Positions 41,858-51,053 are shown, numbered from the stretch's first letter. The stretch: 64,000 nt of DNA from Burkholderiaceae bacterium (GCA_947448625.1 CANFOT010000001.1:62001-126000); one strand, 5' to 3'. Numbers and translations: made by a program. The notes: generated by a model from the sequence alone, not told the origin.

Positions 41858-43465
41858 ATGAAAGCATATCTAACGCGCTTTATAGGTCAAGATGGGTGGT
41901 TGTCGCCACTTCGCTTTGATGCCTTTCGTGCGCTATGGCTAACTTGGCTAATAGCCAACATCTGCATGTGGATGAATGATGTGGCGGCGGCATGGACTAT
42001 GACCTCGCTGACCACCTCAACCACGCTCATTGCTTTGGTCCAAACGGCCTCAAGCCTGCCCGTACTCCTCCTAGGGGTGCCCAGCGGGGCCATGGCAGAT
42101 ATCGTCAATAGAAAACATTACTTTGTATTCACACAAATCTGGTTGGCCATCAATGCCACTGTACTCATGCTCTTTCTGGCAATCGGTACGCTAGGCCCCT
42201 ACAGCCTTCTACTCCTGACATTTACCAACGGAATCGGTCTGGCCATGCGCTGGCCTATATTTGCGGCCGTTGTGCCAGATTTAGTTCCCAAAGATTCTCT
42301 TCAACCCGCCTTGGCGCTCAACGCCATCGCCATGAATACCTCAAGAATTGTTGGGCCTTTAGTAGCTGGATTCATTATTGCAATCGCAGGCAGCCAATAC
42401 GTTTTTGCACTCAACATGGTGCTATCGTTAATTACTACTACCATTGTCATGCGTTGGCAGTATCAAAATTACGTCCCAGCACTACCTGGTGAGCGTTTTT
42501 TAGGTGCGATGCGAGTGGGAGTACAGCATGTATGGCAATCCAATCGGATGCGCATCATTATCGTACGAGGATTTTTGTTTTTCCTACAATCCACTGGGGT
42601 TATTGCACTATTACCAGTGATTGCAAAAGACCATTTTGGTGGTGGTGCAAATACCTTCACCCTACTGCTCTCCTGTCTCGGGCTTGGCGCAATCATTGCC
42701 GGCACGCAGTTGCCGCGAATTAGAAAGCGTCTGAAATCAAGCAATCTCGTCAATTACGGAGTAGTTATTCTCTGCATTACCTGTGCGGGGGTCGTCCTCT
42801 CCCCCAATGTATGGATTGCGTCTCCACTGATGATGATTTGTGGAATGGCCTGGATTGCGGTTGCAAACTCATTAACCACTTCAGCACAACTCACGCTGCC
42901 TAGTTGGGTTAGGGCAAGAGGCATGTCTATTTACCAGATGAGCCTCATGGCTGGCAGCGCATTAGGCGCCGCCCTATGGGGAAAATTGGCGAGCGAACTA
43001 GATGTTACGAGCAGCATTTTAGCGAGCTCTATTTTTGGCTTACTTTCTCTGTTTCTGATTCGGAAATATCGCATTGATAAACATGCGGCAGAAGATTTGA
43101 CCCCAGTATGCCCATTAGAAAGGCCTCATGTCACTAAAGACATTGATCTGCATGCTGGTCCAGTTGTCATATCCATTGAATACCATATTCATAAAGATCA
43201 TCTCGAAGAATTCCGAAAAATCATGGGCCGTACCCGCAAATCTAGGCTGAGACAGGGCGCCTTGTCATGGAGCCTATTTGAGGATGCAGAGCACATTGGG
43301 AAATTTATAGAAAACTTTGTCTTCGAAACTTGGGCAGATTATCTTCGCAGGTTCGATCGCTTCACTGTAGAAGATTTAGCAATGCAGGAGGAGCGACAAC
43401 GCCATCACATAGACTCTCATCCTCCTAAAGTCACTAGAAAGATTGCATCTCGACTAAGGGCCTAG
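41858..43465 (+). CDS. MFS transporter with C-terminal monooxygenase-like (ABM) domain
   Basis: A 535-residue protein. Residues 1 to about 410 form a 12-helix MFS_3 (EntS-like) transporter: LLGVPSGAMADIVNRKHYFVF is the A-like motif and GIGLAMRWPIFAAVVPDLVPKD the next loop. Residues about 430-535 are cytosolic, beginning VVISIEYHIHKDHLEEFRKIM and resembling the antibiotic biosynthesis monooxygenase/dimeric alpha-beta barrel fold. The fusion is known in proteobacteria, but the role of the tail is unclear. It is co-transcribed with the IclR gene. Confidence 0.88.
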   Translation: MKAYLTRFIGQDGWLSPLRFDAFRALWLTWLIANICMWMNDVAAAWTMTSLTTSTTLIALVQTASSLPVLLLGVPSGAMADIVNRKHYFVFTQIWLAINATVLMLFLAIGTLGPYSLLLLTFTNGIGLAMRWPIFAAVVPDLVPKDSLQPALALNAIAMNTSRIVGPLVAGFIIAIAGSQYVFALNMVLSLITTTIVMRWQYQNYVPALPGERFLGAMRVGVQHVWQSNRMRIIIVRGFLFFLQSTGVIALLPVIAKDHFGGGANTFTLLLSCLGLGAIIAGTQLPRIRKRLKSSNLVNYGVVILCITCAGVVLSPNVWIASPLMMICGMAWIAVANSLTTSAQLTLPSWVRARGMSIYQMSLMAGSALGAALWGKLASELDVTSSILASSIFGLLSLFLIRKYRIDKHAAEDLTPVCPLERPHVTKDIDLHAGPVVISIEYHIHKDHLEEFRKIMGRTRKSRLRQGALSWSLFEDAEHIGKFIENFVFETWADYLRRFDRFTVEDLAMQEERQRHHIDSHPPKVTRKIASRLRA

Positions 43466-43496
43466 TACAAGAAAAAGCTGTCTTGAATATCTCTGG

Positions 43497-43772
43497 TTAT
43501 GGAAAATATTTTCTACTTGCAAGATATTGAACGCCTTGATTTCCATACCACTCAGCGTGAACTTGATTGCGCGGCAAATGAAAGACATCACCAGCAAGGT
43601 ATTTAGTCCTGATGCCTTCTACCAGTAAGTCTATTTGTCCGCCAACTACCAATGCCTTTACTTCAAAGGGGTGTGCATGATGATCCAGGAAGCCTCCTGG
43701 CTCGCGTGTAATAAGAATAGGCTCCGGAAATCCGTCGACAGCAAGCCTCTTCAGAAATTGCTCTTGACTCAC
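43497..43772 (-). CDS. Small cupin domain protein
   Basis: A 91-residue single-domain cupin. Metal ligands are likely in FLDHHAHPFEVKALVVGGQI (H..H...E) and the later QVHAEWYG (H). It may bind or convert a small acid, or sense it. It is the last gene in the order CaiB, HMG-CoA lyase, cupin (45959 down to 43497) and converges with the MFS gene. Confidence 0.82.
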   Translation of the reverse strand: MSQEQFLKRLAVDGFPEPILITREPGGFLDHHAHPFEVKALVVGGQIDLLVEGIRTKYLAGDVFHLPRNQVHAEWYGNQGVQYLASRKYFP

Positions 43773-43826
43773 TTAATAGAGCTCAGCCAGAACTCGGGTA
43801 TAAAAATCGATGTATTTACTCAATCT

Positions 43827-44738
43827 CTAGCTAGTTGGTGCTGGATGTAAATCACATGTCCTACCAGCTTTTGCAACTTGCCCAGGTACGGGGTGACCAA
43901 CAATCAAAGGCAGCTCCCGAGCCAAAGCCAATAATCGAGGAATATCCATGCCGGTATCAAACCCCATGGCATCGAGCATATGAATAGCATCCTCGCTAGA
44001 GATATTGCCGCTAGCGCCCGGTGCGTATGGGCATCCTCCCAATCCGCCAAGCGAACCATCAAAACGAGTAATGCCCGACTGCACTGCTGCAAGCACATTC
44101 GCCAAACCCATACCACGCGTATTATGAAAATGGAATGTCAATTGCAAATGGCCAAATTGATGCTGTAGATCGTGCGCCATTTTTGCAACCTGCGCAGGGT
44201 GAGCCATGCCAGTTGTATCGCAAATAGTTAGCCCACGCACACCTAAATCTGCAAAACGCTGCACAAAGCCTTCCACTACGCTCTGCGGCACATCACCCTC
44301 CATAGGGCATCCAAAAGAAGTGGATAGAGAAACGTTGATGGGCGTTCTACCATTCACGTACTGAATGACCTCTGCCAATCCCGAAAAACTCTTCTCTCGA
44401 GTCATACGCAGATTCGCGAGGTTATGCGTTTCTGATGTAGACATCACCAAATTAAACTCATCAGCTCGCGATTCAAAAGCACGCTCAGCACCGCGCAAAT
44501 TAGGTACCAGCACCGTATATTCAACACCTGGAACCCGTTGAATTCTACCCATCACCTCTTCGGCATCGCGTAGCATCGGAATAGCTTTTGGAGACGTAAA
44601 TGAAGTAACCTCAATCTTAGCAAAGCCACATTGACTGAGACCATCTACCAACTTAACTTTGTCATCCGTAGGAATGAAGTTGGGCTCAATTTGAAATCCG
44701 TCCCTTGTCACAACATCATTGAAATAAATTCTAGTCAT
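43827..44738 (-). CDS. Hydroxymethylglutaryl-CoA lyase family protein
   Basis: A 303-residue HMG-CoA-lyase-family TIM barrel. The active-site motif is VTRDGFQIEP (R12, D13), slightly different from the usual PRDGLQ. Metal histidines are in FHFHNTRGMG and the cysteine loop is GGLGGCPYAPGASGN. It is downstream of a CaiB/BaiF gene (27 bp), so this is a second CoA-transferase/lyase pair in the window. Confidence 0.9.
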   Translation of the reverse strand: MTRIYFNDVVTRDGFQIEPNFIPTDDKVKLVDGLSQCGFAKIEVTSFTSPKAIPMLRDAEEVMGRIQRVPGVEYTVLVPNLRGAERAFESRADEFNLVMSTSETHNLANLRMTREKSFSGLAEVIQYVNGRTPINVSLSTSFGCPMEGDVPQSVVEGFVQRFADLGVRGLTICDTTGMAHPAQVAKMAHDLQHQFGHLQLTFHFHNTRGMGLANVLAAVQSGITRFDGSLGGLGGCPYAPGASGNISSEDAIHMLDAMGFDTGMDIPRLLALARELPLIVGHPVPGQVAKAGRTCDLHPAPTS

Positions 44739-44765
44739 TGGATTAATTACTCGATAAATGAATCA

Positions 44766-45959
44766 TTATTTAGTAAAGGCAATGCCGCGCTCTTTTAAAG
44801 AGCTAATCTGCGCATCTGTTAAACCAATACTGTGCAGAATTTCATCTGTATTCTCCCCAATATCTGGGGCCAAAGTCTTAATGGAGCCGGGTGTGCGAGA
44901 GAGCTTGGGAAGTACGCCTGGCACATCCAATGTGGTCCCATCATGCATTTGGATGCGCTCAATATTGCCACGAGCCTTGTAATGCGGATCATTGGCAATG
45001 TCAGCTACGGTATAAATTTTTCCCGCAGGTACCGCCGCGGAATCTAACAACTGCAAGGCCTGATCCGTTGTCATTGTTTTAGCCCACTCACCAATGACTT
45101 GATCTAACTCTGCAACGCGCGCAACTCGGCCATCATTATTCTCAAGGGCAGGATCATTGGCTAAATCTGTTCGCCCAACCATATTCATCAAACGCTTGAA
45201 GATGCTATCGCCATTACCAGCAACCAATACATAACCACCATCAGCACAAAGATAGGCATTGCTTGGAGCAATACCTGGCAAAGCACTACCACCAGCTTCC
45301 CTGACTTCGCCGAAGGCGCTGTACTCGGGTAGCAAGCTTTCCATACAATTAAAGACGGCCTCATACAAAGCAATGTCAATCACCTGACCTTTGCCGCTCT
45401 GGTTACGCTCTTGTAGTGACAATAAAATTCCAATCACCCCATGAAGCGAAGCCAAAGTATCCCCAATACTGACACCAACTCGCACAGGCACCCTACCAGG
45501 CTCAGCGGTTAAATGCCGCAAGCCACCCATTGCCTCAGCAACCACACCAAAGCCTGGTTTATCACGATACGGTCCAGTTTGACCATAGCCACTAATTCTC
45601 AAAATAATCAGGCCGGGGTTAAGCTCTAGTAATTTCTCTGGATCGAGCCCCCACCCCTCTAAAGTACCGGGTCTAAAATTTTCAATCAGAATGTCCGCTT
45701 CTTTAATTAAGGTTCGAACAATTTCTTGGGCCTCAGCCTGTCTTAAATCCAGCGAGAGGGAGCGCTTGTTGCGTGACTGAACTTGCCACCAGACTGAAGT
45801 ACCATCCTTAAGTAGGCGCCATTTACGTAAAGCATCTCCCACTTTAGGGGGCTCAATCTTAATAACATCAGCACCAAAATCCGCGAGCGTCTTAGCGGCA
45901 AATGGGCCGGCAATCAATTGCCCCATTTCAATGACTTTTAATTTAGCCAATGGTTCCAT
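44766..45959 (-). CDS. CaiB/BaiF CoA-transferase
   Basis: A 397-residue class III CoA-transferase with catalytic D167 (VGVSIGDTLASLHG), N-terminal KVIEMGQLIAGPFAAKTLADFG and RISGYGQTGPYRDKPGFG around 121-138. It is first in the set CaiB, HMG-CoA lyase, cupin. The substrate is likely a C4-C6 dicarboxylic acid, from the lyase partner, but this is inference. Confidence 0.92.
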   Translation of the reverse strand: MEPLAKLKVIEMGQLIAGPFAAKTLADFGADVIKIEPPKVGDALRKWRLLKDGTSVWWQVQSRNKRSLSLDLRQAEAQEIVRTLIKEADILIENFRPGTLEGWGLDPEKLLELNPGLIILRISGYGQTGPYRDKPGFGVVAEAMGGLRHLTAEPGRVPVRVGVSIGDTLASLHGVIGILLSLQERNQSGKGQVIDIALYEAVFNCMESLLPEYSAFGEVREAGGSALPGIAPSNAYLCADGGYVLVAGNGDSIFKRLMNMVGRTDLANDPALENNDGRVARVAELDQVIGEWAKTMTTDQALQLLDSAAVPAGKIYTVADIANDPHYKARGNIERIQMHDGTTLDVPGVLPKLSRTPGSIKTLAPDIGENTDEILHSIGLTDAQISSLKERGIAFTK

Positions 45960-46162
45960 GACGATCCTTAAATAAATTACTTTTCATTAAATTACCCATT
46001 TTCACCGCAAGCAAGGAAGCCCCCTGTTAGAGCTCACTTCGAGAGGCACCGAGAAACTGGGTAAACCAATGCGGCTTCGCATTCAAGCGCCTAGCTATGA
46101 TGCCATGCAAGAAGATCCGTCGAAGCGGACCCCCATCAAATACCAAAAACTGACCAACTTGA
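45960..46162. other. 200-bp gap with protein-like but unassigned frames
   Basis: No recognisable gene. On the plus strand a frame without a start codon runs to a stop at about 46168 and ends in ...PIKYQKLTNLIT; its readable part includes GTEKLGKPMRLRIQAPSYD. The opposite strand has a 45-codon open frame ending LGASRSEL. One of them may be a remnant. A weak hairpin (GATCCG/CGGACC, about 46110-46127) could act after the gene ending at 46163. Confidence 0.3.
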
Positions 46163-47242
46163 TTACTTAAGCAGTGGCGTTGACTGAAGCGATTTTCCAG
46201 TTAGATCCCAATCTGAAAAATTGATCTTCAGAATTCCTGGGTTTTCAAATGAACGAATGCTGTAGTCCTTGGTTTTTAAGTTGGCAACAACAACCCACTC
46301 GGTAAATTCATAGGAATTGACGCCACCACCATAACCACTTGAGCTATCCAAATGAATTGCTCCATACGGAATATCAAAGTTATTCATAACATGCCAAGCT
46401 CTACGCTCCTGAGTATCAGTGGTGCCGCTTGGTGCATTAAGAACAAACTGAGACACCCGAACAAAACGATCAGGACTTAAAAAGCTTCCGGGCAAACCAT
46501 GCATGCCGTTTCCAGAACTAGCCGCTGGAAACTTTTGACCCTGAACGATCAACGGCGCCTTATCAGTCCCGGACAAATTTACATAGTTGCCAATATTTTG
46601 AAGGTGCCATGAAAAAGCTGGGTCATTGGTCATTGTGCCTATGACGTTGTTAGTCATTACCAGCTTACCACCCAAGTATTCAACGACCAAACTTTTCCCT
46701 TGAGCATCATGCAAAGTCATTCTCGATTTAGCAACACCACCCCACTCTTTCATGGGAGAACTGTTCACAAACATTTTTGGCAACGCATCGCTTACCTCAT
46801 CAACTGTCGCAAAATTGGTTAGGACATATAACAATAGTTGTTGTGATGCAATGCTATTGGCTGACTGTACTTGATTGGGACTTTGATATTGAGCCGTATT
46901 GGGAGCGTTTAATAATCCCCCAGCAAGTCCAGCCTCATTCATTCCGTCCACATAGATGGGCAATCCAAATGCATTTGCACCAACAGTTGCATACTTGGTA
47001 CTCCAACTTTTACCGGAGCCAGATACACCATCGATCCCAATCCCTTGAAAAGCATAACCACGTGGAGTTTTCAAGATAGCTGATTTCAGTGGAATACCAA
47101 ATTCCATAGTTCTGCCATAGACACGACCACCATCAGTGCCAGCCAAAACCATGGAGGTGCAAGCATCGCTAGCCAGTGGTGCCAACGCTAAAGCAGCCGA
47201 AACCGAAGCGGCCACTACTTGTTTAATCAATTGTTGTTTCAC
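46163..47242 (-). CDS. Exported linear amide C-N hydrolase (choloylglycine hydrolase family)
   Basis: An Ntn-hydrolase of 359 residues. A signal peptide ends directly before C28 (ASDA-CTSMVLAG), so processing would expose the cysteine that serves as nucleophile in this family (penicillin V acylase / bile salt hydrolase relatives). Conserved parts are GRTMEFGIPLKS, GMNEAGLAGGLLN and MTNDPAFSWHLQN. It probably cleaves an amide such as an N-acyl amino acid or acyl-homoserine lactone in the periplasm. It appears to be a single gene. Confidence 0.88.
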   Translation of the reverse strand: MKQQLIKQVVAASVSAALALAPLASDACTSMVLAGTDGGRVYGRTMEFGIPLKSAILKTPRGYAFQGIGIDGVSGSGKSWSTKYATVGANAFGLPIYVDGMNEAGLAGGLLNAPNTAQYQSPNQVQSANSIASQQLLLYVLTNFATVDEVSDALPKMFVNSSPMKEWGGVAKSRMTLHDAQGKSLVVEYLGGKLVMTNNVIGTMTNDPAFSWHLQNIGNYVNLSGTDKAPLIVQGQKFPAASSGNGMHGLPGSFLSPDRFVRVSQFVLNAPSGTTDTQERRAWHVMNNFDIPYGAIHLDSSSGYGGGVNSYEFTEWVVVANLKTKDYSIRSFENPGILKINFSDWDLTGKSLQSTPLLK

Positions 47243-47283
47243 TATGAATCCCTCAGTAAGTAAGATTTGGCACTATTGAAATA

Positions 47284-47301
47284 GATTACTCCAAAGTAAT
47301 C
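47284..47301. other. Inverted repeat upstream of the amide hydrolase gene
   Basis: A perfect 7-bp inverted repeat GATTACT-CCAA-AGTAATC about 40 bp before the start of the hydrolase gene. It may be an operator or a leader hairpin; nothing else in the sequence decides this. Confidence 0.35.
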
Positions 47302-47359
47302 CCTAAAAACTCATCACGAGTTCCTCACCCAAATTAATTAGAGCATCTGAAGTGGGAGC

Positions 47360-47382
47360 AAAAAAAATCTGCTAAATAGCAG
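47360..47382 (-). terminator. Rho-independent terminator after the outer-membrane protein gene
   Basis: Stem CTGCTA / TAGCAG (47369-47382) with a 2-nt loop is followed on the minus strand by a run of eight T after one A. It lies about 20 bp past the stop of the gene ending at 47404. Confidence 0.8.
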
Positions 47383-47403
47383 CACTCATCATTTTGATGG
47401 GGT

Positions 47404-48183
47404 TTAGAACTTGAAGGTCACAGCCATTTGTGGCCCTAGCATAGTAGTTTTTTGCAGCACGCCACCATCCTTCATATCGTAGTAGAGCGCGCGATAAGTT
47501 AAGGAGGCATCAATCAAACTACCAAATGTTTTACCTACACCAGCCATTGCCTGCCAAGTTAAGTTGGTGGTACCGCCACCGCCACCGAAATCCCCGTAAA
47601 AAGGTACATACCAAGTAGAGTCGGCAATCCGATAGCGTCCTTTAGCACCAATAATGGGGTCTATAGTAGAAGCAGCTTTCGAGGCAGTGCCCACACCAGA
47701 GACATTCAATGTTGCTGTGGCAGCGATTGCTCTTACGCCAAGCAATCCATCGACATAAGCATCTTTATTATTGGCAATAGTATAGGTAGCGACGCCAGTT
47801 AACACCGTCTGCTGAAGGGTGACTTTATCAGCAAGTGTTACGCTTCCACCAGAAACTGGAACCCCGCCAGCTTTCTGCAAAGTAGCAGAAATCACATCGC
47901 CCATCACACCCCAGTTACCCTTATGCGCCTCGGCAGAAATCATACCACCCGACTTCAGAGCCCCCAACACGTTGCTTGTGGTGAAATCTGCTGATTTAGC
48001 AAGCCCGCTATCCAGGCCCACAGTGCCTTTAATACCAGTAGCCCAGAGGTAAGGTGTTAGCTCAAAGCGCCACACATCAGACACAGCTGGAATGGGAGTG
48101 GGCTCAGCATCTGCATACGCTGAACTTGCGAATACTAAGAACGCAGCACTTGAAAAAATTGCTAAAAGAATTTTCTTATTCAT
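47404..48183 (-). CDS. Predicted outer-membrane beta-barrel protein
   Basis: A 259-residue exported protein of unknown function. It has a signal peptide (residues 1-24, AYA-DA) and alternating strands such as WRFELTPYLWATGIKGTVGL, which is common in a family of barrel proteins annotated as hypothetical. Further strands are GNWGVMGDVISATLQ and ATYTIANNKDAYVDGLLGVRA, and the end KTTMLGPQMAVTFKF has a terminal phenylalanine as in outer-membrane proteins. It may serve passage of the organic acids handled by the neighbouring Bug proteins. Followed by a terminator. Confidence 0.75.
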   Translation of the reverse strand: MNKKILLAIFSSAAFLVFASSAYADAEPTPIPAVSDVWRFELTPYLWATGIKGTVGLDSGLAKSADFTTSNVLGALKSGGMISAEAHKGNWGVMGDVISATLQKAGGVPVSGGSVTLADKVTLQQTVLTGVATYTIANNKDAYVDGLLGVRAIAATATLNVSGVGTASKAASTIDPIIGAKGRYRIADSTWYVPFYGDFGGGGGTTNLTWQAMAGVGKTFGSLIDASLTYRALYYDMKDGGVLQKTTMLGPQMAVTFKF

Positions 48184-48230
48184 AAAAGTCTTATTAAACC
48201 GATATTGATGAGAGTAAATTAAGTGGGGGC

Positions 48231-49211
48231 TTATTCACCTGTAATTTTTCGCTCTCGGATAATGCGGCCCCATGTTGTAGATTCCTTGGTCATATATTTC
48301 GCAAGCTCATCGCGTGAACCAGGCATTGGTGTAAGGCCATGCTCATTTAGTTGCTTCACTACATCGGGGGATTTCAAGACCTTGACGATCTCCACATTCC
48401 AGCGATCCAGAATGCCCTCAGGCACTTTTGATGAAGCAACAAAAGCATACCAATTGGTTGCATTAAAACCAGGGTAACCTGATTCAGCAATAGTCGGGAC
48501 CTTAGGGAGCGATTTGAGTCGCTGCGGGCCGGTGACAGCCAAAGGAATCAACTTGCCATTATCAATATAGGCCTGTGCCGTACTATAGGTTGAAAAATAA
48601 GCGGCCACCCGTTCGCCGAGCAAATCCTGCATTGCTGGAGCGCCACCCTTATAGGGTATATGCACAGTATCAATGCCAGCCATCTCATCCAATAACTCTC
48701 CAGCCAGATGCGAGGCAGAGCCGGGTCCTGTTGAGGCATATTCTAATTTTTTAGGATTTTTCTTGGCGTATGCAATGTACTCTGCAAATGTCTTAATACC
48801 AGTACCAGAATTAACCACAAGAATATTTGGGAAATTGACGCCCATCGTGATTGGCGAAAGGTCTTTGAAGGGGTCATAAGATAACTTCATCATATGTGGC
48901 GCAATGGTAAGCGGGCCAACCGAGCCAAATAAGATCGTACTGCCATCTGTTGGCCCGTTAGCAGCAAATTGATGCGCAATATTTCCACCTGCACCACCAC
49001 GATTATCAACAACTACATTTGCGCCAATGTTCTCACCTAGCTTCTTGGAAATAATTCTAGCCGCCGTATCAGCAGCGCCACCCGCCGCAAATCCAACTAC
49101 TAAAGTGATAGTTTTTTTAGGTGGAAATTCCTGCGCAGATGCAGAATGACCCAATAAACCCAGTGCTATGCATAAGAAAATATTCAGGGTATTTTTTTTC
49201 ATGACGGTCAT
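48231..49211 (-). CDS. Bug/TctC substrate-binding protein
   Basis: A periplasmic Bug protein of about 326 residues, with mature start FPPKKTITLVVGFAAGGAADTAAR, then DNRGGAGGN, GPTDGSTILFG and HIPYKGGAPAM. The loop FAAGG differs from the usual FAPGG. ATG at 49211 is chosen because GGAG lies 11 bp before it; a TTG at 49229 would add six residues. It forms a tandem with the next Bug gene (gap 27 bp). Confidence 0.9.
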   Translation of the reverse strand: MTVMKKNTLNIFLCIALGLLGHSASAQEFPPKKTITLVVGFAAGGAADTAARIISKKLGENIGANVVVDNRGGAGGNIAHQFAANGPTDGSTILFGSVGPLTIAPHMMKLSYDPFKDLSPITMGVNFPNILVVNSGTGIKTFAEYIAYAKKNPKKLEYASTGPGSASHLAGELLDEMAGIDTVHIPYKGGAPAMQDLLGERVAAYFSTYSTAQAYIDNGKLIPLAVTGPQRLKSLPKVPTIAESGYPGFNATNWYAFVASSKVPEGILDRWNVEIVKVLKSPDVVKQLNEHGLTPMPGSRDELAKYMTKESTTWGRIIRERKITGE

Positions 49212-49238
49212 TTGTAAACCACTCTCCAAAAAGTTTTA

Positions 49239-50198
49239 TTAATCAACTGTAATTTTTGCTTTTTCAACAACCCTTGCCCATCGATTTTGCTCTAATTTAA
49301 TAAATGCACCAAATTGAGCTGACGTATCACCAACTAATACAGCCCCATCTTCCAGCATCTTTTTGGAGTCTTCTTTAGACTTCAGAGCTTTGGCAATATC
49401 CTTCTGCAGCCTATCAATAATGGGCTGAGGAGTTCCGGCGGGCACAATGATTCCGTACCACTGGGATGTCTCAAATCCCTTGTAACCTGACTCAGACAAT
49501 GTGGGTACATTAGGCAATACCTTTGATCTCTCAGCAGACCCAACGGCGAGTGGGCGCAATGTGCCGCCCTTGATCTGCCCCATCAGCGATGGTAGACCAT
49601 TAAATGTTGCCTGGATCTGCCCACCAATTAAATCCGTCAACATTGGTCCTGAGCCTTTGTAAGGAACATGCACTAGATCTATGCCCGCTTCAGAGGAAAA
49701 GTACTCCATAGCCAAATGACCAGCGCTACCATTTCCTGCCGAACCATAATTAATTTTTCCAGGATTTTTTTTGGCATCAGCTACCAAGTCAGCTAAAGTC
49801 TTATATGGACTTTTTTCGCTCACTGCAATGACATTGGGAACTTTTGCCACCAAGGTCACGGGCGCAAAATCTTTATTTGGATCATAGGGTAATTTCTTGC
49901 CAAACAAGGCTGGATTAACCGCCAGAGTTCCTACGTGACCCAGCATTAAAGTGTAGCCATCCGGATTGGCACGCTTAACCTCTTCCATAGCAATATTGCC
50001 AGCACCCCCCGGCTTGTTATCAACATAGACTGATTGACCCAGACTAGTGCTCAGACTACTTGCAACGGATCTCGCAACAATTTCGGAGGTTCCACCAGTG
50101 GCAAATGGCACAACCAAGCGTATGGATTTATCAGGGTAAGCAGCCAATACAGCATTTGATGTAATCAAAATAGCCAGGGCTATAAACCAATTTTTCAC
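49239..50198 (-). CDS. Bug/TctC substrate-binding protein
   Basis: A 319-residue periplasmic Bug protein with signal peptide (VLA-AY), mature start YPDKSIRLVVPFATGGTSEIVAR, then DNKPGGAGN, ANPDGYTLMLG and HVPYKGSGPML. Loop FATGG and SEIVAR instead of TDxxAR suggest a changed ligand pocket. It is first in a tandem pair of Bug genes. A 10-bp palindrome GCGATATCGC (50253-50262) about 55 bp upstream is a possible regulatory site. Confidence 0.9.
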   Translation of the reverse strand: MKNWFIALAILITSNAVLAAYPDKSIRLVVPFATGGTSEIVARSVASSLSTSLGQSVYVDNKPGGAGNIAMEEVKRANPDGYTLMLGHVGTLAVNPALFGKKLPYDPNKDFAPVTLVAKVPNVIAVSEKSPYKTLADLVADAKKNPGKINYGSAGNGSAGHLAMEYFSSEAGIDLVHVPYKGSGPMLTDLIGGQIQATFNGLPSLMGQIKGGTLRPLAVGSAERSKVLPNVPTLSESGYKGFETSQWYGIIVPAGTPQPIIDRLQKDIAKALKSKEDSKKMLEDGAVLVGDTSAQFGAFIKLEQNRWARVVEKAKITVD

Positions 50199-50399
50199 TA
50201 AAAGTTCTCCTAGTTGATGAAGGGCTCTCGACCAATGCTGCTAAAGCACTCCGCGATATCGCATTATTACCCACAATATGCCTCTATTTAACCAGGGCGA
50301 CCAGCTAAGCCATTCAGGCCGGGCTCAAAGGCGAAAAAGCCACCAATACCGTAAAAAATTGATGGCTTCGTAGTAATTGGACTCAATGGGGTCCCGGTA
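50199..50399. other. 200-bp gap with protein-like reading frame
   Basis: No recognised gene. On the minus strand a frame that begins inside the cupin gene end reads TGTPLSPITTKPSIFYGIGG and ends NGLAGRPG at about 50300. It has no clear start or ribosome site. It may be the end of a lost gene. Confidence 0.25.
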
Positions 50400-51053
50400 T
50401 TAACCCAGCAGATGACCGGTCTTAACAAAGATAGTGCACCCCTCTTTACTAAAAGGCTGATGCAAGCTCATATGCGGGCTTCTAATCCAGGAGCCCGCAG
50501 GATAGCGCCCATGTTCATCTTCAAACACGCCATCAACTACAAATATTTCTTCACCGCCGTAATGCTTGTGCGGATTGAAATACGTTTGAGGTGCCCACCG
50601 AACTAAAGTAGATCCACTGCCTTGCCGCATGAGTGGCATAACATTCAAGCCTGGCACCATGCCCTGATACCAAGGGGTTGTTTTGGTATTGACCACCTCT
50701 CGCTCCACCTGATCTAAACCTAGGTGTCGCAGCTTCACAAAAAGAGTGCAGCCAGTTTTGCTATATGGCGCATGAGAAGATCCTGGTGGGTTCATGATGT
50801 AAGTGCCAGCTGGATAATCCCCCATCTCGTCACTAAACACGCCATTCAAAACCAAGATTTCCTCGCCCAATTCATGCAGATGGGCTTGGAATTGAGATCC
50901 AGCTTGATAACGAACGATAGAGCTTGCTTTTGCCACCTCATCACCCATGCGATCGAGCATTCGCCTCTCAACACCTGGCATAGGGCTAGAAATCCAAGGC
51001 AAGTCATGGTGGTTAATCACGACTCTTTTGCTGTAATCAGAGTTGATATTCAT
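50400..51053 (-). CDS. Double ChrR-like cupin protein
   Basis: A 217-residue protein with two tandem cupin repeats of the ChrR type. Repeat one has GSQFQAHLHELGEEILVLNGVF and repeat two TYFNPHKHYGGEEIFVVDGVF; each gives H-x-H, a glutamate and a later H (SSHAPYS, SLHQPFS). The anti-sigma domain of ChrR is missing, so this is an enzyme or binding protein and not a classic anti-sigma factor. Both repeats end with TxFVKxxHL. The nearest downstream gene is a Bug gene after a 200-bp gap. Confidence 0.87.
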   Translation of the reverse strand: MNINSDYSKRVVINHHDLPWISSPMPGVERRMLDRMGDEVAKASSIVRYQAGSQFQAHLHELGEEILVLNGVFSDEMGDYPAGTYIMNPPGSSHAPYSKTGCTLFVKLRHLGLDQVEREVVNTKTTPWYQGMVPGLNVMPLMRQGSGSTLVRWAPQTYFNPHKHYGGEEIFVVDGVFEDEHGRYPAGSWIRSPHMSLHQPFSKEGCTIFVKTGHLLG

